Below are positions 24,111-40,335 of a stretch of 64,000 bases of DNA, one piece after another; the stretch's first letter is position 1, and each line of letters starts with the position of its first letter. A program made the position numbers and the translations under genes. The stretch spans positions 5,404,096-5,468,095 of the forward strand of contig NC_079898.1 of NCBI RefSeq assembly GCF_024868665.1, read 5' to 3'. Source of the DNA: Triplophysa rosa. Its lineage: Eukaryota; Chordata; Actinopteri; Cypriniformes; Nemacheilidae. The notes beneath the pieces were generated by a model. The model was not told the DNA's origin. It was given only the letters and a program-made list of their open reading frames with translations, and did not search any database.

Positions 24111-24133
24111 CACAGAACCATAAATTGGGCTTT

Positions 24134-27100
24134 AGGTTCATCAGTATTTATCTGTGCAGCTTTGATTGTTATATGATTCAAGTAATGACACATTTTAAAC
24201 ACTTTTAAATCAAAACTAACAGCAAAGTATCTAACACATTACTTTAAATATAATAATATACATTATAATTACAATCACAGTGTTTTTAACTACTGTACTA
24301 TTGAAGTAGTAGTATTACGAATAGGCATTTTTGATTTTGGGATGCTTCAACCTTCATTTTAGGACATTACAGTGTGTCATTAGGCGGTGGAACCCTAAAC
24401 ATCCCTTATGACAAATAACCATAGTTTAAAACAAAAAAGCATTGTTTTACTACAGGTTTTACCATGGTTACCGTAGTTACCACAAAATATCCACAGTTTT
24501 GAAAACCATGGTTTTGCAAATAGTAATCAATGCACCAAAAGAACGCATTCAAACCATTGTTAATTTTCGTAAGGGATTATAAATGATGTGTTTATTTACA
24601 TGTAGGCAATGGTACACACAGGTTTCTAATGGGAAGGCTAGCTTTTGGTTTAGTGAGCAACAAAATGAATAAACTTGTACCGTAGCAGCATGGTTGCAAA
24701 TCAATAAATACATTAAAGCAATCAATCTAATTTATAACAGCTCGATGATGAGGCACAATAAGAAATGGCATCAACGGAAAACCAAAAACAATGCTCATTT
24801 CCTATTCCTTCATTCAAATTTCATCACACTGGCCTTCAGCTATCATTAATCAGACAATAAATCAAATATTTACTAAACTTCCCCAGAATCCCTCACAGCG
24901 GACCTAACTGCCAATTTCAAAATACGATTAATGAACAGAGCTATTCCAGTAGACTGAGATCTCAGGACAGGCATTTCCACAATGAATTATTCCCGATTAA
25001 ATCAATTGCAAGTCCTAAATGTTTACAATAGAGCCAGACAACATTTCGTTGGCTGGTTTGCTCCATCCTGCATCTTCTGGGACACCTATTTTTCACTGGA
25101 GCCGAGCGCATTTTGAGTGTAATACCATGCATATGAATGTACAGTTATGCCGAGAAACAGCTATTCCAAAAGCACTGTGGTTATGCAGCTTGCTCCAACT
25201 AAACCGTGTCACTTTAGGACACAATTTTGAGGTGATTTGAATAATGTGCCAGCAAGTATATTTGAGCCGTTTCACTGTGAATATAAAATACATGTTTTCT
25301 TCTGGTAATCGCATTGTTTAAACACACCATTAGATGGGTCCAAATCAGACCCTATGCAGTACTGTATACAGGACTGAAAAAATGTGAAAAAAACCCACAG
25401 ACTTCCTGTTTCTCAGTGTAGCTTCTCAATTTTACTTTGTAATTTCTATCATTTCTGTGCTCTATATTTATTTGTGAAAGCTAGCTGGACATTCCCTAGA
25501 TGGGGTTTATCACTTTGTTGCTAAAACAAGACATGCTAGAAAATGTTGAATGTGTGGCTCCGTTTCAAAACCTAGTTAGAGCTGTCTTGCTGTCTATACC
25601 TCCTACACAGGCAGCATCATAACTCGAATGGAACCTCATAAAGTGACAAATTTGAAACGCTAGACCTAACTATTTTCAGCACAATAATGCTTTTCACACA
25701 GTTAACCGCGATAATGAAGACTCGTCTCTCAAAGTTTGGTGTTAGCATGTGGCTAAGCCAACAAAGTGACGCACTGAAACGCATTAAAATAGACACACAG
25801 TACATTTGGATTGGGCATTTTTCATATTTTGATTAATTTCCCTTTTTTATAAGTGTATATTTAAGTATATTTAATCAAATGTTTCGTTTTAATTTTTGAA
25901 GGGATCTATTTTCTGATCATATCACAATGCATTATGGGATTACACTGTCTAGGAAGAATGATCTTGAGTTACTTGTGGCATAGAGTCCTTGTTGCTGTTG
26001 GTCAAGAACAACTTTTATATTGTGCTAAAGTTTGGTCCTTTTTTGGAAACCTTATTGTTCGAGATTTCTTTTCAATCTCCCTAGTTGCAAAACTATTCCA
26101 CCAAGATAAAATCCAAAGAGGCCATTTGTATCAGGTTTATCACTGAACATAACCCAATCAAATGTCAGCGTCTAGATTTAGCTCTGCAAGTTGCCACAGG
26201 GGTTATGTAACATCTACGCCCATTCCTCCCAGGCACCTCTCATGTCTGGAGGATCACATTGTATGTATATATAAAAGTCTGTAAAAGTGGTCTTTTGACA
26301 GGTGAGATGATCTTTCAGAATCGTTCAGTGACTTGTAAAGCTTTTGAATCAAAGTCACCAGGGTGTAAGACGAACATGCTCATGAAAGTACAGCATTGTG
26401 CATTTCAGAAGCTTTTCAAGTCGGCATACGTCAGTTTTTTTTTCACGTATTAAATGTTTTAAATGCAAGTTTGAGAAAACTCGTTATCGTGTGATTTATA
26501 TGTCATTTTTGTAGGGTGCTTGTATTATGCAGATTGCTGTTTCCCTAGGGACTAACATCTTTTCACGACTTCTTGGTAGGAAATCTGTAGAGATAGTTAA
26601 TGGGTAAATAGTTTCATATAAAGTAGCAGTTAGCATATTTCGGACGTCATGCCTGTCTTTGTCCAATGAACTGTAAATACTGCACCTTATACATGTAAAG
26701 TGAGTCAATAGAGATGAATGCTGGTGGGCACATCATAGACTCCCAGGATTCAATAGGAAAACGCAAACTCAAGTATGATATGACTTCAAGAGCACTTTGC
26801 CTTGAACACAGAGGTTTTTTGACATTCGGAACTCAAAAAGATTTGTGTTAACTAGTCGTCATATACTTAACATCTATAAATTGTAACATCAAAATATGTT
26901 AAAGCCCTATCCAATCAGACAAAGCCATGAAAATATATTTGTGTTTAAGCTCCATTCATTCAGACCCGACTATAACCGAATTTGTATGTTTAAATGTTTA
27001 AACACGATTTGTACTGTATAAGTAGCATTGGCATGCCAAAAAGAGACACATATTCAAAGAGATAGTAGCATTCAATACTTTGCGTATGCTAACAATAAAC

Positions 27101-27697
27101 TGCAGATCTGACCAATTAGCTTTGAACTTTAAACTCAACGGAGTGTTGTTATGTCTGGACCAACGCTAGGCATTTTACTCTTTTGAAGAGCTTCTATACG
27201 ACTTTTGTTAGTTTGTTTGCTTGCCAAGAAAAAAGTTGTATAAAAAGGCTTTCTTCAAGACCAGTCAGAAGCCTTTGGCAACATCTGTGCAGTAAGCCAG
27301 ATCAAATGTCTGTCTTTCACCAAATGAGTCATAAAACACAATTAATGTTTACGAATCAAGCTGATACGCTTTATAGTGTGCCATTAATGTGGCTGTCTAA
27401 AATGTTTGGCGTGGATTCTCTTTGAAGAGTCGACGCAGATGAACAGAGCACTGATTCATGCGCTCGTGTTGTCAACATGAAATGCTTACCTTCAAACAGC
27501 ATCATGATCATAACTCACGTGCGGCGCTCGAGACCAGCTTCAGATGTTCACGCTCCGTAAAGACTCACAGAGAGACTGAGATCTCCAGAGTTTGGCTTTC
27601 AGTCTGTGTCTGAGGATGAAACGAGCAAACAAAGAGTGAAAGGCACAGCGTGATGGGGAAACTTATTTCTCGGCCGTGTTTGTGCTTTCTGTTGCAG
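24134..27697. other. Intron sequence before first csmd1 exon, nothing recognised
   Basis: About 3.5 kb of intron with no mobile element that I can name and no further exon. It is one of the longest element-free stretches in the window and directly precedes an exon. Just upstream of the acceptor the sequence reads tttgtgctttctgttgcag, a good pyrimidine tract. Confidence 0.5.
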
Positions 27698-27892
27698 TGC
27701 TACCCAGTCACACCTGTGGAAATCCAGGGCAGATACCGAGAGGAATCATCCACGGGTCCAGGTACAATGTTGGTGACAAGATCCGCTACAGCTGCGTGAT
27801 GGGATACGTTTTGGAGGGGCACGCCGTTCTCACGTGTATAGTGAGCCCGGGAAGTGGTGCATCGTGGGATTTCCCAGCACCATTTTGTAGAG
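27698..27892 (+). CDS. csmd1: csmd1 exon: first Sushi (CCP) domain
   Basis: This 195-bp exon encodes one complete Sushi/CCP domain of CSMD1, a very large type I membrane protein with alternating CUB and Sushi domains, linked in vertebrates to complement regulation and neural development. The acceptor is ...gttgcag and the donor is gtaaga; both ends are phase 1, usual for Sushi exons. The peptide runs from LPSHTCGNPG to ASWDFPAPFCR. It has the four domain cysteines (HTCGN, RYSCV, LTCIV, PFCR) and the conserved Trp before the last Cys. From memory, this matches the Sushi domain that follows the N-terminal CUB domain of human CSMD1 (SHTCGNPG, GDKIRYSC, EGHA, LTCIVSPG) better than CSMD2 or CSMD3. 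The exons for the signal peptide and CUB1 are not in the 27.7 kb upstream, which fits the very long 5' introns of this family. No stop or frameshift is present. Confidence 0.95.
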
Positions 27893-28188
27893 GTAAGATG
27901 TCGTGTGATTACATGGCCCATGAGTTTACATTCAGGATTTCCATGAGGACAGTAAACTTGGAAATGTTGGCAAATATTTAAAATGGGATTTGTAGGGTTG
28001 GATCATTAATAAAGGATAATGTACAGCCAGTCGACGAAACTGAACTAGGATGACAAGGATCCCGGTGTTTATAATATGGCTACTAGCAACATGGGTAAAT
28101 TATTAGACACAAAATATTCGTTTGAAATATTTTGTTAGCTCATTTTTAAACCTTCCTTGAGGTAAAAACGTTTCAGCAATACTGTATA

Positions 28189-29363
28189 CAGTGGTGTAAA
28201 GTAACAAATTACAAATACTCAAATTACAGTAATTGAGTAGTTTTTTTCCAGGAAATGTTCTTTTTAAGTAGTTTAAAAACAGTGTATTTTTACTTGAGTA
28301 CATTTTTAGTGCTGTATCGGTACTTTTACTGCGCTATTTTTCCTCACATTGTCGTTGCTACTTTATATGTTTAATCTTCATGTGATTGGCTAAGGAGAAT
28401 AATCAGTCCCGTCACGTGACCCCGTCCACTCAAATCGCGCATAGAAAACTTGCTTCACACAGATTTCAAGACATCTGCCGCCAATTTAGTTTAATCATGG
28501 AGGAGGACGAGCGTGTGCGGCAGGCAGGGCGCTTATCAAATGGTGGTTTTGCGCACTTTAAAGTCACTGCTGGAAAGGGACAAATACGAAGGCTCGTCCG
28601 AGATGTGGAGAAATATTGAGTTCCTGTATCACTCTGTTCGCCAAGTTTCATCCAAATGGCTATATCATGAGGTAAAATTGTCCATCTCTCTCCAAAGTCT
28701 CTACATCAAGTGCTCTGCCCTTATAAGTGAGTAGGGAACATGTGCGATTGGAACGCATGCGAAGCAGTTTCGCAAAATGCATTACCAGATATAATGTTGT
28801 AAATAATGTTCAGTTTCTTGCACAGTTCGATTCGCTTAAATAAGACGTCATTAATACATTGAAAGAAGCTGCAGGGATTACTTTTATGTTGCCTCTATCT
28901 GTATTTTGAACTTTTGAAAACATGAACCTGTGGACTTGCATTTTATGAAAAACCATGGACCACAACTCCAGGTAAAAATCTTTATTGTTCTACCTAAGAA
29001 ATAATGTCACATACATCTTGGATGGCTTGAGGTCGAGTAATTGATCAGCCAGCTCCTCTACAGACAGACGGAACAACACATTGTTGTATCCAGTTATATG
29101 CTTTATCAGTAAGGTAAAGATGTGTTTTGTTAAAAGTAGCTATTTTCAAAATAAATCTCCAAATTTGATTATTACTAATTATTCTTAATTCATTGAATAA
29201 CACTGCCTAAAAAGTAACGAGTAACTAGTACTCTGAGTAGTTTTTGAGAAGAGTACTTTTTACTTTTACTCAATTACTTTTTTAACACCAGTACTTTCAC
29301 TTGTAATTGAGTACAATTTCAGCAATGTAACAGTACCAATTTCCAGTACACTTTCCACCACTG
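28189..29363. mobile_element. hAT-type element with CAGTGGTGTAAAGTA ends, 1175 bp
   Basis: Left end CAGTGGTGTAAAGTAACAAA and right end ACACTTTCCACCACTG, with perfect 8-bp duplication ACTGTATA at 28181-28188 and 29364-29371. Sub-terminal GAGTACTTTTACTC-like repeats are present on both sides. Overlapping short ORFs at 28386-28734 could be remnants of a transposase, but I see no diagnostic motif. Confidence 0.85.
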
Positions 29364-29371
29364 ACTGTATA

Positions 29372-33895
<4,524 letters not shown>

Positions 33896-33903
33896 TTATA
33901 TAT

Positions 33904-34707
33904 TAGAGATGCACCGATATATCAGTCATGATCGTGGGTGGTGAGACAAGGATAGAGGACCCAGGTGCAGACAGCGGGTAAGGGGTTAACAACACATTTA
34001 ATAAAAATAAAGACAAAACCAAAAAACCCACGAAGGGGTAACATAACAAAACAGGGTAATATAATAACATGACAGGACAGGACTAAGACTAAGACTAACT
34101 ACACTTAAACAAGAACTAAAGTTAACACTTGACATGAACTACAAAACTAAACTTGACAATACACAGGAACTCACCATACAATCACAATGAACCAGCACAG
34201 GCCAGAAAACACAAGGGCATTATAAAGGGATCAAATCAAGAGGGGAACAGGTGCAGGGCATGAAATCATTAAACAGCAATAATGAGGAAACGAGGGGGCG
34301 GGGACAAAGACGGACCGGAGAGAGTGTATGGCAAGCCATAAGGGCCAAAAATACCCCTCTCCACATGAGAAACGAGAAAACATGAGGTTCTGTCATGATT
34401 CTGCCTCCTCATGTCATGTCTTTCTTGGTCTGGTGGCAGAACCTTGACAATATCGGCCAAAAATCTGTATCGGTGGATAAAAACAAGTTTTCACACTCTT
34501 CGCAATTCAATAAATTTGTGCACTGTGTATAGAAAACGTTTAGAAACATCACCAGTTTGATGTTCAATAATAATAGTTATTATATGAACGAATAACTTTC
34601 CACAATGTTTGAAATATTCATTTAATCTTCAGAATAGGTATCGGCAGTCATCACTCTGAATAATCGCCTATTGGTATCGGTGGAGAAATGTGTTATTGGT
34701 GCATATA
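33904..34707. mobile_element. hAT-like element with AGAGATGCACCGAT end, split by an LTR
   Basis: The left end TAGAGATGCACCGATATATC and the right end (reverse) TATATGCACCAATAACACAT are inverted to each other, and ATCGG motifs recur next to both. The outer parts are 33904-33923 and 34450-34707. I could not see an 8-bp duplication, so the right limit is approximate. Confidence 0.55.
33924..34449. mobile_element. Probable solo LTR, 526 bp
   Basis: The segment is flanked by a 5-bp duplication ATATC at 33919-33923 and 34450-34454. It begins AGTCATGATCG (TG expected; probable first-base change) and ends CCTTGACA. It contains A-rich AATAAAAATAAAG at about 34002-34014 and no coding capacity. These points fit a single long terminal repeat left by recombination; orientation and family are not fixed. 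Confidence 0.55.
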
Positions 34708-35400
34708 GACCCCTTTTTTGTTAGTATACATTGAGACGTGTTTTCGTGTGCAGAGCATAGGTGGAGGCAGAAAGATTCCCCTGGCTGCTTTACTAACGTT
34801 AGCAAGCACGTTTTGAAAGCTTGTTTTTTGACAGTGACTGGTTAGAATCCGATTTAATTTGAACATGTAAGGTCAGTCACAAACAGAACTGTGACTGTTG
34901 TTGAAAAAGTAAACTTTAACGGAAGGAACCAGATTGGCCGACCTGTACACGCTCACTCAATGGATGGACGAACAGTCAGGATTACGTTACCTCCAGTTCA
35001 GTGGTCTGACATCCACACATACCACATAGAGAAAGAAGCCAAGCGTGTATAGTCAAGACAAACCGAGGGAGAAAAACGTTACATCTTTAGATGCCTATTA
35101 CTGTATGTACTGCTACATGCGAACATTAGCAAATGCAGCTTGAACACACACCTGACACATAACATGAGCCTTCCCTCTCCTGGGTTTCTACTTATACACT
35201 ATGAATACTGTAGAAACAGCGACGACAAACAGTTTTCTTTGTTTAATCTCCGGTGGTTGGCTAACTGCTAGTTGTACAACTAACAAAGTTAGCTTGTATA
35301 TGCGTTAAAAAAAGTTAATGTTACGTGAAAAATAACTTAACTTGTTCCGCGGGTCCTGATTAGGTGGGGATACATGAGAAGTTTTTGTACTCATACCCAA
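34708..35400. other. csmd1: Intron sequence, nothing recognised
   Basis: Contains ACTAACGTTAGC and similar palindromic motifs that may belong to a decayed DNA element. No gene. Confidence 0.35.
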
Positions 35401-35416
35401 ACTATAATCCATAGAT

Positions 35417-37460
35417 GCATACCACTCTGTTCCCAGAGCAGCCCTGGGTCTCTCTGATCATTGCCTGCTTCATCTTCTTCCGACCTACAGACAGAAGCTT
35501 AAATCTGCCAAGCCTGTAGCAAGAACAGCAAAGAGATGGAGCAGCGAAACAGAGCGGGCCTTACAAGCCTGTTTCGACTGCATGGATTGGAGTGTCTTTG
35601 AAGCTGCAGCCACTGATGTGGATGAGTTAACTTGCACAGTGACATCCTACATCAGCTTCTGTGAGGACATGTGTATTCCCACCAGGACTCATTTAACATA
35701 CAACAATGACAAACCATGGTTTACAATGAAACTGAGACAGCTTCATCAGGCCAAAGAAGATGCTTACAGAAGTGGGGACAAAGTCTTGTATAATCAGGCC
35801 AAAAACACACTGACTAAGGAGATAAGAGCAGCTAAGAGAAGCTACTCTGAAAAGCTGAAGAACCAGTTTTCAGCCAATGACCCTGCATCAGTGTGGAAAG
35901 GCCTGAAAGACATTACCAACTACAAGCCATCATCCCCTCAGTCTGTGGGTAATCAACGACTGGCTGACGACCTGAACGACTTTTATTGTTGTTTTGAAAT
36001 GCAGAGTCTCACCCTCCACACCCACCCTGACCCTATCTCTGCTATACCATTAACACCTCCTCTTGACACTCAACCTGCACTTAAGATCTGCGAAGAGGAT
36101 GTGTGCCAGCTTTTCCGCAAACAAAAGATCAGAAAAGCAACAGGCCCAGACAATGTCTCACCTTCCTGCCTGAAAGTCTGTGCGGAGCAGCTGTCGTCCA
36201 TCTTCACTAATATTTTTAACAGATCTTTGGAGTAGTGTGAAGTCCTTTCATGCTTTAAACGCTCCACCATCATCCCTGTACAGAAGAAACCCAAAATTTC
36301 TGGACTTAATGACTACAGGCCTGTTGCTTTAACATCTGTGGTCATGAAGTCATTTGAGAGACTTGTACTGGCCCACCTGAAGGACATCACCAGACCACTT
36401 CTTGATCCCCCCAGTTTGCTTACCGAGCAAACTGGTCTGTGGACGATGCAGTAAACATGGGACTGCATTACATCCTACAACACCTAGACAGACCAGGGAA
36501 TTACCTCAGAATCCTGTTTGTAGACTTCAGCTCGGCCTTCAACACCATAATCCCAGACCTCCTCCTGCCCAAGCTTACCCAGCTCTCTGTGCCAACCTCT
36601 ACCTGTCAGTGGATTATTAACTTCCTGTCTAACAGGCAGCAGCTAGTGAGGTTGGGAAAATTTAAATCCAGCACACGTACCATCAGCACCGGAGCTCCTC
36701 AAGGATGTGTTCTTTCTCCACTGCTATTTTCACTCTACACAAACGAATGCACCTCTACAGACCCTTCTGTCAAACTCCTGAAGTTTGCAGATGACACCCC
36801 AGTCACTGGCCTTATTCAAGATGGTGATGAATCTGCTTACAGAAAGGAGGTTGCTCAGCTGGCTGCCTGGTGTAGTCAAAACAACCTAGAGCTGAAAGCA
36901 TTCAAGACAATGGAGTGATAGTGGATTTCAGAATGAACCCTCCATCACTTCCTCCCCTCACCATCCTGGACAGCACTGTGGATACTGTGGAGTCATTCAG
37001 GTTCCTGGGCTCCACCATCTCTCAGGACCTGAATTGGGAGTCCCATATAGACTCTATTGTAAAGAAGGCCCAGCAGAGGTTATACTTCCTCCGTCAATTG
37101 AGGAAGTTCAACCTACCACAGGAGCTACTGACCCAGTTCTACTCAGTGGTCATCGAATCTGTTCTGTGCACTTCAATTACTGTTTGGTATGGCTCGGCCA
37201 CCAAATCAGACCTATGAAGACTACAACGGACAGTTCGTAGTGCTGAGAAGATTATTGGTGCTCCTCTGCCCACACTTCAGGACCTGTACGATTCCAGAGT
37301 GAAAAACAGGGCAAGAAAAATCATCATTGACTCCACACACCCAGCACACAAACTTCTTGAACTGTTGCCCTCTGGCCGGCGCTTTAGAGCACCAAACACC
37401 AAGACTTTCAGACACAGAAGCAGCTTCTTCCCCCAGGCAATCTCCATCCTAAACAGATAA
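35417..37460 (+). pseudogene. L2 reverse transcriptase pseudogene
   Basis: In frame from 35417: SVPRAALGLSDHCLLHLLPT (endonuclease end with the SDH motif), KPWFTMKLRQLHQAK, DPASVWKGLKDITNYKPSSP, LADDLNDFYCCFE and KIRKATGPDNVSPSCLK. Then [58 protein letters not shown] and the catalytic KFADD at 36781-36795. The end is LLPSGRRFRAPNTKTFRHRS, SSFFPQAISILNR and TAA at 37458-37460. It is dead: a TAG at 36233 where CAG (Gln) is expected, a 1-base loss in the C run at about 36406-36411, a 1-base loss at about 36914, and TGA at 37215 where CGA (Arg) is expected. A related copy lies antisense at 51602-52216. Confidence 0.9.
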
Positions 37461-37729
37461 CTGCTCCTTAAGAGCAATATTCCACTTCCACTACTCCTAT
37501 AGTGTGCACTATAGTGCCCTATTATATCTACATTTTATTTATACATGTATATAACACTACCTCTACTTACTACATTATCCATTTGCACATATCCAAGTGT
37601 ACATACAATCTGTTAATATGTATATTCTACTATATACTACCCTGTACAATGTCTCTTATATGTTATTATCCCCCATTTTCTGTAAAATAGTCTTTATTTT
37701 ATATATGCATATTTTAGAATCTTTTAGAC

Positions 37730-38822
37730 CAGGGGTCACTAACTAGCGGACTCCGGTCCGAATGCGGACCGCGAGATGCGTCCGTCCAGACCTCAAAGAC
37801 TTTTGATATAATAAAAAAAAATGAACGCCTAACATTATTTTCTAATGCAATCAAATTTATACCAGGCACATCAAGGTCCGCTCAGTAGCAGTTTGGGTCC
37901 TACGGCGCCACAGACAGTTAACATATGCGCACTGTTGCTAGTTCAGACGTCGATGAGCGAAGAGAGTCGAGAGAGACTCGCTGCACAGTGCGCAGACAGA
38001 TGTAACAGTCAGTGACTGAAAAACAATGTCCTTTTCAAAAGTTAGAAAAGTTGACGCCGAAAACCATGTTTTGCGAGATGAATGGGTCGAGAGATTTGCA
38101 TTTATTCTTCCTGCATTGACATGCACGAGACCGGTTTGTCTCATTTGCTCGGAGTCTGTTGCGGTTGTCAAAATTGGAAACCTTAAACAGCATTATGAAA
38201 TTAGACGTGGACACTTTGAAGAAACTTACCCGCAGCGGTCCGAGGTAAGGACACGGAAAATATATGAGCTCAAAGCCCAGTAGGAGCGATCTACACGGGT
38301 CCTCCCTCACTCACTTACCACCCAACAACCAGCATATGAATGTTCACTAAGAATACAGTGGATCTTAGGAAAACATAACAAGCCCTTTACTGATGGGAAA
38401 AAAGTAAAAGAGTGCATGGAGGCTTTTGTGAAACACCTTTAGAAGGAAAATAAAGACATGAACTAAAAGAAAATATTAAACAAACCCAGCTGCAACAACC
38501 ACAAGAAGAGCTGAAATGTTATCAGAGGATGATCAGTCACAACTTGATGCTGCTATTTGTTAACCTCAGTTCAGCAGAAAACAACACTTTAGTTTTCTTT
38601 TAAAGTTGTTAATGTTGAAATGAATGTATGTTCAGTGCAGGTTTAGAGATTAGGGCATTTTGCACATGTTCCTTCATTATATTGTTGTCAGACATCGTTA
38701 TGCCATCGTATAGATATAAAAAAAACATCTATTCATATTTTTAGGTATTTAATTGTCCGGACCTCGGCAGGTAAGGAGGGTTCGTTTACTGGACCTCAAG
38801 CAATTTTAGTTGAAGACTCCTG
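37730..38822 (+). mobile_element. hAT element with BED-finger transposase remnant
   Basis: This 1093-bp element has ends CAGGGGTCACTAACTAGCGG and AGTTGAAGACTCCTG (reverse CAGGAGTCTTCAACTAAA), with perfect 8-bp duplication TTTTAGAC at 37722-37729 and 38823-38830. It lies inside the 3' untranslated part of the L2 LINE. At 38026-38283 the + strand codes an 85-residue peptide starting MSFSKVRKVDAENHVLRDEW, then ...RPVCLICSESVAVVKIGNLK QHYE. The C-x2-C and later H are a BED-type zinc finger, and the pattern resembles the transposase-derived part of GTF2IRD2-like/Charlie8 hAT proteins. The rest of the transposase is deleted. Confidence 0.88.
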
Positions 38823-38957
38823 TTTTAGACTGTAAATCTTATTATATTGTATTGTCATTGTGTTGAATGTCTGTACTAGAAGCTTCCAACACCAAAGAAA
38901 ATTCCTTGTGTGTGCAAGCACACTTGGCAATAAAGCTCTTCTGATTCTGATTCTGAT

Positions 38958-39212
38958 AACCTTCACTCTGTCGATTCTGGCACTCAAAAACACAGCAAGA
39001 TGATATTTTAAACTCCTTATGTAGCCGACTCTGTGCTGATTTGTATTGGCCACCTCCAGTTTTCCCCTTGTTTTGCCTCCAGCTAAGGCCGTGACGTAAT
39101 CGTGACGTCGGCTCAAAAGGGGCCTATATATACATACATATAGTAGGTACATACTACATATTTGGACATAACAGGACTTTGAAAAAAAAATGTTTTGCTT
39201 TATACTGTATGT
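38958..39212. other. csmd1: Intron with CRE/TATA-like motifs
   Basis: TGACGTAA and TGACGTCG occur at about 39092-39112, followed by CCTATATATAC at about 39123-39133. The arrangement is promoter-like, but no transcript or coding region next to it is seen; it may be left from an LTR. Confidence 0.35.
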
Positions 39213-39220
39213 GTTGTGTG

Positions 39221-39854
39221 CAGTGTTGGGTGTAACTAGTCACTAAGTATTTAGTTACTGTAATTTAATTACTTTCCATTGAAAACTAAAGTAAGGGGTT
39301 ACTCTAATTTTTTCTGTAATTTAATTACAGTAACTTCTGATGTAATTGAACTAAATACTGTGTAAAATATTCAATAGTGGAAATGACATAAAAATTATAA
39401 GTCTAGCTTTAAAATGAATGTTTTAATGTATCCTTCTCACATTTGTATACTTTGTATGTTTAATAGCTTTCCTGTGGCTCAGTGGTAAGAGCATAGTGTT
39501 AACAACGCCAAGTTCATGGGTTTGATCCCAGGGGATTGCACATGGTCAGAAAGAAATGTATAGTACAATGCAATGTAAACCGCTTTGGTTAAAAGCGTCT
39601 GCCAAATGCGCAAATGTTATGTAGTTATTTATTATTCATTTGAATGAATTAAATAAGCCGTTTCATGTCTATCCTTGAGTCAGTTCTAATCAAGGTTGAT
39701 ATAGGATATAGAAAGTAATTAGTAATGAGTAATTAAATACTTTTTGGAGAGAGTAATTTGTACAGTAATCTAATTACACTATTGAATATGTAATTAGTGA
39801 CTAGTAATGTGACTAGTAATTAATTACTTTTTCAGAGTAACTTACCCAACACTT
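39221..39854. mobile_element. MITE with CAGTGTTGGG ends, copy 2, with SINE inside
   Basis: Ends CAGTGTTGGGTGTAACTAGT and GTAACTTACCCAACACTT. The flanks GTTGTGTG (left) and GTTTGTGTG (right) look like a duplication with one extra T. It is the reverse-orientation relative of 12969-13458 (shared TTCATTTGAATGAATTAAA and CATGTCTATCCTTGA). A SINE at 39471-39618 enlarges it. Confidence 0.78.
39471..39618 (+). repeat. tRNA-derived SINE
   Basis: A pol III A box TGGCTCAGTGG (39475-39485) and B box GGTTTGATCCC (39519-39529) lie 33 bp apart, as in tRNA genes. The 3' part ends AAAAGCGTCTGCCAAATGCG, the common tail of cyprinid SINEs. It lies within the MITE at 39221-39854 at a site where the other copy (12969-13458) has no insert. 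Confidence 0.8.
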
Positions 39855-40335
39855 GTTTGTGTGAAGTAAGTTTGCTCTGTCTCCCTCACATTTTATAGTT
39901 GTAAATGCATTCCTCACACACAGAGATATTTTGTTTTTTTGTAGCACACGTGGTGTATATTCACAGTTTATATTAATTTATTTGGTAATTTATTAAGAGA
40001 TTTGGTTGAGAGACGGACAGCTGACAGGTGGTCAGATTTGAGAAGCTAATGTTTCGAGTAGATCCTTCTGTGAGGAAACCTTCCGATTACTTTTACTTCT
40101 GCAAAGTAATTTCCTCATGGACAGGACAGTCGCTGGATGACCTGTCACGTCATGTTTTGTCAGAAGAGAAAAATGTCTCTTTAGTCAATGCGAAAGGTAA
40201 ATTAAAGAGAGGTAGTGACTTAACCACAGTTAAAAAGGTGTTGTAGGGAGAAATGGAGTTGTGGGTGTATACCATTTTGGAAGACGTAAACCGCACCAGA
40301 AGCACTTCCTGTTTCAGTTTTTAAACACTACACAC

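Larger units (their letters stand above)
1..27697 (+). other. csmd1: csmd1 upstream intron (5' end outside window)
   Basis: The first coding exon recognised starts at 27698 in phase 1, so this whole left part is read as intron lying between the CUB1-coding exon (not in the window) and the first Sushi exon. I looked for the expected CUB1 peptide pattern in both strands and did not see it. The listed mobile elements occupy roughly half of this stretch. Confidence 0.7.
35405..38957 (+). mobile_element. L2-clade LINE, 5'-truncated, split by a hAT
   Basis: A non-LTR retrotransposon from the end of the endonuclease to the 3' tail. The 3' end at 38900-38957 reads ATTCCTTGTGTGTGCAAGCA, CACTTGGCAATAAAGCTCTT and then CTGATT repeats, the typical end of fish L2 elements. 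Its 3' untranslated part is interrupted at 37730-38822 by a hAT insertion. The 5' limit is approximate. Confidence 0.9.

Noticed and set aside
1..27697. Search for the CUB1 exon of csmd1
   Set aside because: No peptide with the expected CUB pattern or matching phase was found, so it is taken to lie outside the window.
39471..39545. Possible tRNA gene on the + strand
   Set aside because: It continues into a typical SINE body and tail and lacks paired acceptor ends.
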